Assembly (NCBI GenBank): GCA_028869325.1
Contig: JAGWST010000362.1
Coordinates: forward strand, 1 to 8,890
Reading direction: 5' to 3'
DNA from: a bacterium
GTDB lineage: Bacteria; Vulcanimicrobiota; Vulcanimicrobiia; Vulcanimicrobiales; SCRA01
DNA: 8,890 nucleotides
Both the position numbers and the translations under genes were made by a program. Within the stretch, counting starts at the first letter, position 1. The number at the start of each line of letters is the position of its first letter. Below the pieces are notes generated by a model. The model did no database searches. It saw only the letters and a program-made list of their open reading frames with translations, and was not told the DNA's origin. Positions 1-6,755 of the stretch are shown in pieces.

Positions 1-2
1 AG

Positions 3-563
3 CATGCGCTGAGCGCGGCGGGCTTCACGCTGAACGTGCTCTCGCGGCAGAGCAGCGACGCCATCTCCGCCAACACCATCATCTCACAGGAACCGGGTCC
101 AAGATCGACGGCGCAGAAGGGCGCGGCGATCAACGTCGTGGTCTCCACCGGCGCGCCGCCGGCGAACGTTCCCAACGTCACCAATTCCGGCCTCCAACAG
201 GCCGAGAGTTCGCTGCAGCAGGCCGGTCTGCAGTCCGTCGTCCAGTACACGGTTGCGCAGGGCGCGCCGGTGGGGAGCGTGATCGGCCAGCAGCCCAGCG
301 GCGGAGCCTCCGCACCGAAGGGATCAACGGTGACGTTGATGGTCGCGGTGCCGGGTGTCGTGCCCGACGTCGCCGGCATGAGCGTCGCCCAAGCGCGTGC
401 GAAGCTCGCGCAGGCCGGCTATACCGTCGGCAGCCTCTCCGCGGAGCCGCAAGGACAACCCGGAGTCGTCGTCAGCACCGATCCCGCGCAGGACACCGAG
501 CTCGCGCCCGGGCAGAGCGTGAATCTGGTGGTCGGCGCCTCCAACACCACCCAAGCCCCGTGA
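3..563 (+). CDS. PASTA-repeat protein, C-terminal part (probably a PknB-type Ser/Thr kinase)
   Basis: The frame is open from the left edge, so the true start lies upstream. It encodes nearly three PASTA repeats: an incomplete one up to about 155, one at about 168-347 and one at about 354-545, then a short N-T-T-Q-A-P tail. Each repeat shows the family pattern: V-P-(N/D)-V, an A..L..AG helix, a Q-x-P or D-P motif, and a closing G-x-x-V-x-(V/L)-x-V strand. PASTA domains bind peptidoglycan or muropeptides outside the membrane. Three or more in tandem at a C-terminus are typical of PknB/PrkC-type kinases and, less often, of class B penicillin-binding proteins. Neither a kinase nor a transpeptidase domain is in view, so the parent type is inferred. 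Only 52 bases separate its stop from ruvC, so it could be co-transcribed with the ruv genes. Confidence 0.85.
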   Translation, partial: HALSAAGFTLNVLSRQSSDAISANTIISQEPGPRSTAQKGAAINVVVSTGAPPANVPNVTNSGLQQAESSLQQAGLQSVVQYTVAQGAPVGSVIGQQPSGGASAPKGSTVTLMVAVPGVVPDVAGMSVAQARAKLAQAGYTVGSLSAEPQGQPGVVVSTDPAQDTELAPGQSVNLVVGASNTTQAP

Positions 564-601
564 CGCCCGTCTCCGGGCAAGCGTGTTGGATGGGCGGTGC
601 G

Positions 602-606
602 AGGAG
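602..606 (+). promoter_or_regulatory. Ribosome binding site choosing the ruvC start
   Basis: AGGAG lies 9 bases before the ATG at 616. It supports that ATG over the in-frame GTG at 583, which would add 11 residues (including C-E-E-R-S-E) that are not part of the RuvC fold. Confidence 0.6.
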
Positions 607-615
607 CGGAGCGAG

Positions 616-1200
616 ATGATCATCCTCGGCGTCGATCCGGGATTGGTGCGCACCGGCTACGGGGCCATAGACGTTGGAGCGCGCGGGGCGCAGCCGCGGC
701 TGGTCGAGGCGGGGATCGTGGAGCCCAACGGCCGTGAGAGCCTCGAACGCCGGCTCGCCGCGTTGTTCGATGGATTTCGCGAGGTCCTGCTGGCGGTCTC
801 ACCCGAGGTGGTGGTCATCGAGGAGCTCTACACCGTCTACCGGAATCCGCAGACGGCGATCCTGATGGGCCACGCGCGCGGTGTCTGCGCACTGGCCGCC
901 GGGCAAGCTGGGACGCCGCTTCGGCATCTGGGGCACAGCGCCGTCAAGCGGGCCCTCGTAGGCCACGGGACGGCAAAGAAGGAACAGGTAGCGAGGATGG
1001 TCGCCGCGCTCCTGCATCTCGCCGAGGTGCCCGAGCCGAACGATGTCTCCGACGCGCTGGCACTGGCCCTCGCCTACGCCAACGTGCACCAGCACGAGGA
1101 ACGGTTGCGCTCGATCGACGATGTTCTCACGGATCACGGGTACGCTCGCGGAGAGAGGCGAAGAGAAGGCGCTCGTCGAGGTCGCGGGCCTCTGCTATGA
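616..1200 (+). CDS. ruvC: Holliday junction resolvase RuvC
   Basis: RuvC is a dimeric Mg2+-dependent endonuclease that cuts Holliday junctions symmetrically during recombinational repair, acting with RuvAB. The predicted 194-residue protein begins with the family start M-I-I-L-G-V-D-P-G. The four acidic catalytic residues align as D7, E69 (in V-V-I-E-E), D143 and D146 (in N-D-V-S-D-A-L-A). The segments M-G-H-A-R-G-V (84-90) and V-K-R-A-L-V-G-H-G-T-A-K-K-E-Q-V (110-125) also fit. The ATG at 616 is preferred because AGGAG precedes it at good spacing and the RNase H-like fold starts directly there. RuvC usually ends near residue 160-175. Here an Arg-rich tail of about 34 residues follows, and its last 80 bases lie over the start of ruvA in another frame. 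The tail is not conserved and may simply be read-through to the next stop. Confidence 0.95.
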   Translation: MIILGVDPGLVRTGYGAIDVGARGAQPRLVEAGIVEPNGRESLERRLAALFDGFREVLLAVSPEVVVIEELYTVYRNPQTAILMGHARGVCALAAGQAGTPLRHLGHSAVKRALVGHGTAKKEQVARMVAALLHLAEVPEPNDVSDALALALAYANVHQHEERLRSIDDVLTDHGYARGERRREGARRGRGPLL

Positions 1201-1747
1201 GGTGCTGCTACCGCCGTGCGTTGCGGAGAAGCTGCGTGGCGCCGAGGGGCGGGCACTGACCCTGGAGATCTACAGCCAGCTGCAGACCGACGGCAACGCC
1301 GGGCGGTTCGTCTTCTTCGGGTTCACCAACGCCATCGAGCGCGAGTTCTTCGAGGCTCTGCTGACCGTCGCCAGTATCGGGCCCAAGTCCGCATGCCGCG
1401 CCTTCAGCCAGCCGATGCACCGCATCGCGCGCGCCATCGACGAAGGCGACCACGCCTATCTGCGCTCGCTGCCGGGCATCGGCCAGCAGAAGGCCAAGGA
1501 TATCGTCGCCAAGCTGCAGGGCAAGGTCGCACGCTTCTTGCTGATCCGCGAGGCCGAGCACGCCGAGGCCGCCACACCGACGCCGGACTTCGCTCAGGAG
1601 GCACTGGCCGTGCTGCTGCAGCTCGAGTACAAGAAGGCCGAGGCCGAGCGCATGATCGCGCAGACGCTGGAGGCCGCTCCGGAGCTCACCGACGCCGAGC
1701 ACCTGCTTGCCGAGATCTACCGCAGACAGAAGGGTGCCATTGCGTGA
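1121..1747 (+). CDS. ruvA: Holliday junction branch migration protein RuvA
   Basis: RuvA is the tetrameric DNA-binding subunit that holds the four-way junction flat and loads RuvB. The 208-residue protein starts M-F-S-R-I-T-G-T-L, matching the family's first OB-fold strand, so the ATG at 1121 is chosen even though no strong Shine-Dalgarno is visible. Domain I (OB fold) covers about 1-65. Domain II has two helix-hairpin-helix motifs, L-L-T-V-A-S-I-G-P-K-S-A (80-91) and L-R-S-L-P-G-I-G-Q-Q-K-A-K-D-I-V (114-129). A linker leads to domain III at about 155-202, the RuvB-contacting part. The acidic-pin region before F-F-G-F (65-68) shows only D57 instead of the E-D pair of E. coli, so this is a divergent member. 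The gene overlaps ruvC by 80 bases and ends 16 bases before ruvB, consistent with one operon. Confidence 0.93.
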   Translation: MFSRITGTLAERGEEKALVEVAGLCYEVLLPPCVAEKLRGAEGRALTLEIYSQLQTDGNAGRFVFFGFTNAIEREFFEALLTVASIGPKSACRAFSQPMHRIARAIDEGDHAYLRSLPGIGQQKAKDIVAKLQGKVARFLLIREAEHAEAATPTPDFAQEALAVLLQLEYKKAEAERMIAQTLEAAPELTDAEHLLAEIYRRQKGAIA

Positions 1748-1763
1748 AGGGCCGGTGCATCGT

Positions 1764-2858
<1,095 letters not shown>

Positions 2859-2863
2859 GAACG

Positions 2864-4273
2864 TCACTCCGCCGCGCTCGAGCCCTCGCTCACCCGCGCG
2901 AACGTCTGACGCGCCGGCTTCGCCGAGAGCTCAGCGCTGAAGTCGATCAGGCGATTGTCAGGGCCAAGGAGGGCGCCGGCGAGCAGAAGCAGCCCGCCAA
3001 GGGCAAGAAACACGATCTGAGTGTAGCTATACGGCACCCACCGGCTCATGGCAAGCATACCGACGGAATAGAATGCGGCGGGGATCGTCGCCAGGCTGAA
3101 TCCGAGCCCATAACCTGAGGCTCGAACTCGTGTCGGAAAGCTCTCGGTAATATACGCCGTAACCAGGGCCCAAACCACCAGCGTCGGTACTTGAATTGCG
3201 ATCGTGGCAATCGCGAGACTGACGGGATTATGGTATCCGCTGGCGACCAGCCACACGTAGACCGGCGGGGTAACGACAATATTGACTATCCCTATGATCG
3301 CGTAGAGAGACTTCCTCCCAATCGCTTGGCCCAGCATCCCCGCGAGTGGAAATAGCAGCGCACCGATGGCCGTACTGATGAAGATGACAAGGGTACTTAG
3401 CGAGCTATCCACGCCGAGCACGACATGCAGAAGTGTCGGAAGAGAGCCGGCGACGGTGTTCAACGTCAGCCAAGCGCCTAACATGAGAATGAACACTTGG
3501 CAGAATCGCCAGACTTGCTTCCGGGAGAAGAGCTCTTCCAGTGGGGCTCGCGGCTTGGTGACGCCCAGCCATACTTCAGATTCCGGCACCGTACGATAGT
3601 AGTACGCGAACATGGCGAGAGCGAGAAGCACCCCGATGAAGAAAGGGATCCGCCATCCCCACAAAGAGTACGGTGCCATGGCGGAACCGGCTGGGATGAA
3701 CTTCAGCAGAACAAATGTCAGGGCGGTGTTCACGGCCAAAGCCGACGGATAGCCAATGTTGCAAAACGCACCCCAAAGGCCGCGGCTCGTCCGAGGTGCG
3801 TACTCGACGGCCAGCGGTGCGGCCCCCGTGTACTCGCCGCCGATGAACATCCCGCCGATCAAGCGTACGATCCCAAAGACGGAGACGGCAACCAGACCCC
3901 AAGAGGCATAACCTGGTAGAAGGCCCATGGCTAACGTACAGAGGCCAAACCCACCGATCGAGATCAGCGTCGTCTTTCGGCGGCCGATCGTGTCACCAAG
4001 GTGTCCAAAGACGAAGGCCCCGAGTGGTCTCCCCACCCACGAAATCGTGAAAAACACCAGGTACGCGATGGTGGCCCTGGTGGCCGGCGAAATGGAGGGG
4101 GGTAGAAAGTAGACCTGGGCCGGCGCAAGTGCAAGGACGGGAATATACGCGTCAAATGCGTCGACGAAGAACGCAAACTCCGCGCCTCTCAGTGCGTTAC
4201 GACCCCTCACCAAGTTGAGGGCTGCACTCTGAACATCACCCACAGACAACCTACCTCTCGCAGGTGGTCGCAT
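2864..4273 (-). CDS. MFS transporter, metabolite:H+ symporter (MHS) type
   Basis: This 469-residue polytopic membrane protein resembles the MHS subfamily of the major facilitator superfamily (ProP/KgtP/ShiA-like), proton-coupled importers of organic acids, osmolytes or aromatic acids. Motif A, G-H-L-G-D-T-I-G-R-R, is at 90-99 between helices 2 and 3. R-L-I-G-G-M-F-I-G-G-E-Y at 137-148 and A-V-E-Y-A-P at 155-160 are typical of MHS helix 4-5. The sugar-porter-like repeat of motif A, G-Q-A-I-G-R-K, is at 315-321, and E-S-F-P-T-R-V-R-A-S-G at 377-387. About 12 hydrophobic helices can be followed. The substrate cannot be told. The ATG at 4273 has a weak AGGG; the GTG at 4243 follows GAGAGGTAGG and may be the real start, giving 459 residues. 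GC is about 55% in sample lines against 70-77% in neighbours, suggesting recent transfer. A strong promoter lies upstream. Confidence 0.88.
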   Translation of the reverse strand: MRPPARGRLSVGDVQSAALNLVRGRNALRGAEFAFFVDAFDAYIPVLALAPAQVYFLPPSISPATRATIAYLVFFTISWVGRPLGAFVFGHLGDTIGRRKTTLISIGGFGLCTLAMGLLPGYASWGLVAVSVFGIVRLIGGMFIGGEYTGAAPLAVEYAPRTSRGLWGAFCNIGYPSALAVNTALTFVLLKFIPAGSAMAPYSLWGWRIPFFIGVLLALAMFAYYYRTVPESEVWLGVTKPRAPLEELFSRKQVWRFCQVFILMLGAWLTLNTVAGSLPTLLHVVLGVDSSLSTLVIFISTAIGALLFPLAGMLGQAIGRKSLYAIIGIVNIVVTPPVYVWLVASGYHNPVSLAIATIAIQVPTLVVWALVTAYITESFPTRVRASGYGLGFSLATIPAAFYSVGMLAMSRWVPYSYTQIVFLALGGLLLLAGALLGPDNRLIDFSAELSAKPARQTFARVSEGSSAAE

Positions 4274-4309
4274 TGAGGCCCTGGTGTAACCAAAGGCCTT
4301 CCCAATGGA

Positions 4310-4326
4310 TAGACTGAACTAGTCTA
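4310..4326. promoter_or_regulatory. Inverted repeat TAGACT-N5-AGTCTA, possible operator
   Basis: Perfect 6-bp arms are separated by 5 bases, in the leader of the MFS gene about 17-33 bases after the predicted transcription start. Size and position suit a dimeric repressor site (GntR/TetR class). No regulator gene is in the window, so the role is inferred. Confidence 0.4.
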
Positions 4327-4349
4327 GGCATGTACGGACAGGCGCCCAT

Positions 4350-4378
4350 ATCATAGCCGCGGGAATATCAAAAGTCAA
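4350..4378 (-). promoter_or_regulatory. Near-consensus sigma-70-type promoter for the MFS gene
   Basis: Read on the minus strand, TTGACT (4378-4373) is followed by a 17-base spacer and TATGAT (4355-4350), one mismatch from consensus in each hexamer. Transcription would begin near 4343, giving a leader of about 70 bases to the ATG at 4273 or about 100 to the GTG at 4243. The site is in a local AT-rich patch of an otherwise GC-rich region. Confidence 0.65.
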
Positions 4379-4471
4379 TCCGCTGGAGTTACGGTGATTT
4401 CGTGAGCGCGTTCATTCGGTACGATCGCGCTGCCCGCGGGCTACGGAGCATAACGCGACTTCATCGTGACC

Positions 4472-5359
4472 TCAGGTGACCTCGGCCGGAATGGACCCCA
4501 TGCGCCCCGACTGGAAGTCCTCGAAGGCCTGTACCAGCTCTTCGCGCGTGTTCATCACGAAGGGACCGTAGCGTGCCACCGGCTCGCCCAGCGGCTTGCC
4601 GGCGAGCAGCAGCACGTGCAGCGGCTCGTCCGACTCCGGGGCAGCGCGCAGCGTAACGCCTTCACCGTCGTGCTCAAAGAGCACCGCCGCATGCGGCCTG
4701 ACGATGCCCGCCTCGCCATCGCCGGCGAGCGTCCCCGCGAAGACGTAAGAGAAGGCGTTGAACGAGGCCTCGATCGGTTGCGTGAACGCCGCCCCCGGCT
4801 GCAGCGTCACGTGCAAGAAGAGGATCGGCGTGTGCGTCTCGATGACCGCGCGCGTCGACTCGACCTGGCCGCCGATCACTTTTGCGCTTACGCGGCCGTC
4901 GGCGCTGCGCCAGACGGGGATGCGGTCGCCGGCGATCTCCTGGTAGCCCGGCTTGACCAGCTTCTCCGCGCGCGGCAGGTTCACCCACAACTGAAAGCCG
5001 TGCATCTTGCCGCCCTCGCGCTGCATGCGATCCGAGGGCATCTCCGAGTGCACCACGCCGGCGCCTGCGGTCATCCACTGGACGTCGCCGGGGTGCAGGC
5101 CCCCCGCGTGACCTGCGGAGTCGCGGTGCTGCATCTCGCCGTCGAGCAGGTAGGTCACCGTCTCGAAGCCGCGATGCGGATGGTCTGGCGCGCCGATCGC
5201 CTGGCCCTTGCCGTAGACGACGGGGCCCATCTCGTCCAGCAGCAGGAACGGATCGAGGTGATCGAGCCTGGCGGTAGGGAATGGGCGATGGACGATGAAC
5301 CCGGCGCCCTCTTGGAACTCGGGCGCTGCGATGACGGCTGCGATGGAACGGCTTTTCAT
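4472..5359 (-). CDS. Pirin family protein (bicupin)
   Basis: This is a complete 295-residue pirin, close to the family's usual ~290. Pirins are cytoplasmic two-cupin, metal-binding proteins. Some have quercetin 2,3-dioxygenase activity, others act as redox-sensing regulators, and the physiological role in most bacteria is unknown. The metal site is intact: H60 and H62 in H-P-H-R-G-F-E-T-V-T-Y, and H104 and E106 in V-V-H-S-E-M-P, matching the His/His/His/Glu set of human pirin. D-P-F-L-L-L-D-E-M (36-44) and P-G-D-V-Q-W-M-T-A-G (90-99) are also standard. The second cupin covers roughly 170-270. The ATG at 5359 has GGGGAG about 11 bases ahead. That ribosome binding site sits in the loop of a perfect inverted repeat. 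GC matches the host genes, unlike the adjoining MFS gene. Confidence 0.93.
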   Translation of the reverse strand: MKSRSIAAVIAAPEFQEGAGFIVHRPFPTARLDHLDPFLLLDEMGPVVYGKGQAIGAPDHPHRGFETVTYLLDGEMQHRDSAGHAGGLHPGDVQWMTAGAGVVHSEMPSDRMQREGGKMHGFQLWVNLPRAEKLVKPGYQEIAGDRIPVWRSADGRVSAKVIGGQVESTRAVIETHTPILFLHVTLQPGAAFTQPIEASFNAFSYVFAGTLAGDGEAGIVRPHAAVLFEHDGEGVTLRAAPESDEPLHVLLLAGKPLGEPVARYGPFVMNTREELVQAFEDFQSGRMGSIPAEVT

Positions 5360-5395
5360 GGGCGTGTTGTCTCCCCATACCCAGAAACACGCCCA
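5359..5395. promoter_or_regulatory. 10-bp inverted repeat bracketing the pirin ribosome binding site
   Basis: TGGGCGTGTT at 5359-5368 is the exact reverse complement of AACACGCCCA at 5386-5395, with 17 bases between. Read on the minus strand, the second arm ends with the first base of the pirin ATG, and the loop holds GGGGAG, the likely ribosome binding site. It could be a repressor operator or an mRNA hairpin limiting translation. Confidence 0.55.
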
Positions 5396-5510
5396 GGGTT
5401 GCAGGCTAGATGGCCGAGGAGGTCAGCGGCTTGAACATCGCCATGAAGAGTGCAGGGGGCACCATCCGCATCAGCCCGTCACGGCAGGGTCTGCGAACCC
5501 GCCCGCGATC

Positions 5511-6066
5511 TTAGGGGGCGTCGGGTCGGGGATCGTGCCGGATGAAGTTCGGCTCGTTGGGCATCTTCACGTGAGGCAGGCTCTTTGCGTCGAGCACGGC
5601 GCCCTGCTCCACGATACCGTTGAGATAGAGCAGATACGCCGTCACCGCGTAGACCTGATCGGCGCTCAAGGTGCCGGGCCGGTCGAAGGGCATCGTGCGG
5701 CGGATGTCGTCGAAAGCGGTCGCGGCGTAGGGCCAGTAGCTGCCGACCGTCTTCACCGGCTTAGCCGTCCCAAGCGATCCCTTTCCGCCGACTAAGCGGT
5801 CCATCGGCCCGCCTTGACCCTGGGCACCGTGACACGCGGCGCAGGTGGATGCGTAGACTCGCTCGCCTTGGCGCACCGATCCGCTTCCCGGCGGCAACCC
5901 GGCGCCGCTGGGGTGAGACGTCGTCGTTCCACGCCGAAACCTCGCTCGGCGTCGCCGCTCTGCCGAAGCCGAAGTCGCCTGTCTTTGCGGCGCTAGCCGA
6001 TGCCGCGAGAACGAAGAGCGCAGCGGAGAGGAGCGCGCCGGCACGGACGAGGTCACGCGTGAACAT
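5511..6066 (-). pseudogene. c-type cytochrome subunit of sulfite dehydrogenase, frameshifted
   Basis: Two frames together make one protein. From the ATG at 6066 the first frame gives a Sec signal peptide (M-F-T-R-D-L-V-R-A-G..., cleavage near A-S-A) followed by G-F-G-R-A-A-T-P-S-E-V-S-A-W-N-D-D-V-S-P. The second frame resumes with S-G-A-G-L-P-P-G-S-G-S-V and runs to the stop at 5511. The haem c motif C-A-A-C-H is at repaired residues 75-79, and the likely Met ligand is M125 in R-T-M-P-F. Deleting one base in the G4 run at 5910-5913 joins them into 184 residues, giving V-S-P-S-G-A-G-L-P-P-G, the same length as the V-R-P-D-G-T-G-L-P-P-G stretch I recall from SoxD/SorB-like cytochromes. Such cytochromes take electrons from a periplasmic sulfite-oxidising molybdoenzyme. 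The start overlaps the soxC-like stop by 14 bases and has an excellent ribosome binding site. Confidence 0.82.
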
Positions 6067-6642
6067 TGGTCACCTCCCCGCCGGCTGCGACGTGCCAACT
6101 CTGGATCGCGTTCAGGTGATAGACGGAGTTCACTCCGCGCAGCTCACGAGGCCGTGCGTGAGCTGCACGGTCTTCTCCGTGGGCTGCTTCCACTCGGTGA
6201 GGCCGTTTCCGGAGCACTCGAGAAAGTGCACCACGGAGACGGAGGGATAGCGCTTGAGATCGTTCATCGTGAAGATACGCGGGCCGTCTACCATCCCGTG
6301 GATCATCAGACGATGTTCGCGCGGATCGATACTGGGCACGCCGCTGTGGTTGCGCTCGAAGAACAACCCATTGGGCGTGATGATGCCTTGCAGATCCTGC
6401 AACGGCGTGAAGTCCCACGACGAGAGCTTGGTCGGCGTGAGCTCCGTGGGCACGCGCATCACGCCCTTCTCGTGCGGAGAGGGCGAGCCATACGGCGTCA
6501 GCGGCGTCCCGAGCTCGTGCGCGCGTTCCGGTATCGCCGCGCGCTCCGCAGCTCGAGCGGAGTCCCGCGTGCCTCCAGCAAGGCCCGCGGAGCCCGCGAG
6601 CGCGGCACCGGTACCTCCCATGCGTGATAAGGAAGCGACCAC
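6053..6642 (-). pseudogene. Sulfite dehydrogenase molybdopterin subunit (SoxC/sulfite oxidase family), internally deleted
   Basis: The N-terminal piece reads from a GTG at 6642 (or an ATG at 6621) to a stop at 6130, about 170 residues. It contains S-W-D-F-T-P-L-Q-D-L-Q-G-I-I-T-P-N-G-L (75-93), F-F-E-R-N-H (94-99), D-P-R-E-H-R-L-M-I-H-G (106-116), L-E-C-S-G-N with the probable Mo-ligand C143 (141-146), and H-G-L-V-S-C-A-E (163-170). In the next frame, bases 6053-6136 encode G-V-N-S-V-Y-H-L-N-A-I-Q-S-W and N-V-H-A-stop, the family's C-terminal end. Intact members have about 400-430 residues, so roughly 210-240 residues (rest of the Mo domain, most of the dimerisation domain) are missing. Upstream, another frame from an ATG at 6709 encodes R-L-I-R-G-R-F-L-I, which resembles a Tat motif leading into M-G-G-T-G-A-A-L-A-G. 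An N-terminal frameshift is therefore also likely. The remaining protein could not be active. Confidence 0.85.
6070..6077 (-). promoter_or_regulatory. Strong ribosome binding site of the cytochrome gene
   Basis: GGAGGTGA on the minus strand has its GGAGG core 6 bases before the ATG at 6066. It lies inside the codons for G-E-V-T near the C-terminus of the upstream gene, so the two were translationally coupled. It decides the start at 6066 over the longer open frame reaching 6098, which has no signal peptide. Confidence 0.7.
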
Positions 6643-6727
6643 GGATCAGCCTGGGCTCGATTTCCCCAGCCGCCGTTCGGCCACCTACGCGCTGTGCGCG
6701 TCGGCGCATGGTGAGACCAGGGCCAAG

Positions 6728-6742
6728 CGGCGCCTTGCGCCG
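6728..6742. other. Small hairpin just upstream of the spoIID-like start
   Basis: CGGCGC-CTT-GCGCCG forms a perfect 6-bp stem with a 3-base loop, 13 bases before the ATG at 6756. It is followed on the + strand by AAAG. It may mark the edge of the inserted minus-strand block or affect translation of the + gene. GC-rich DNA makes such stems fairly common. Confidence 0.3.
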
Positions 6743-6755
6743 AAAGAGCCGGTCC

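Larger units (their letters stand above)
4274..4471. other. Intergenic region between pirin and MFS genes
   Basis: This holds the MFS promoter and the inverted repeat described separately. It also has a 10-base palindrome, GCCCGCGGGC, at 4432-4441 and a loose stem AGCGCG/CGCGCT at 4405-4431. Either could help end pirin transcription, but neither is followed by a T run on the minus strand. An 8-base direct repeat GTGACCTC at 4466-4473 and 4476-4483 straddles the pirin stop. No short gene is convincing here. Confidence 0.4.

Noticed and set aside
565..578. Short stem GCCCG-TCTC-CGGGC after the PASTA protein stop, considered as a terminator before ruvC.
   Set aside because: Only 5 bp, no T run, and common by chance at this GC content. 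The close spacing suggests read-through into ruvC.
4466..4483. Direct repeat GTGACCTC twice at 10-base spacing near the pirin stop, considered as an attachment site or CRISPR-like repeat.
   Set aside because: Only two 8-base copies, one overlapping coding sequence, and no further copies found nearby.
4466..5434. A long + strand open frame of 322 codons opposite the pirin gene.
   Set aside because: It is a shadow of a high-GC gene. The minus strand has the full pirin motif set, while the + frame is rich in Arg, His, Leu and Ala with no family signature.
5406..5471. A 21-codon minus-strand reading frame between the cytochrome and pirin genes (M-R-M-V-P-P-A-L-F-M-A-M-F-K-P...).
   Set aside because: It looks somewhat membrane-like, but it has no ribosome binding site, is too short to judge, and matches no family I recognise. 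It could be the end of a lost gene, but I cannot support it.
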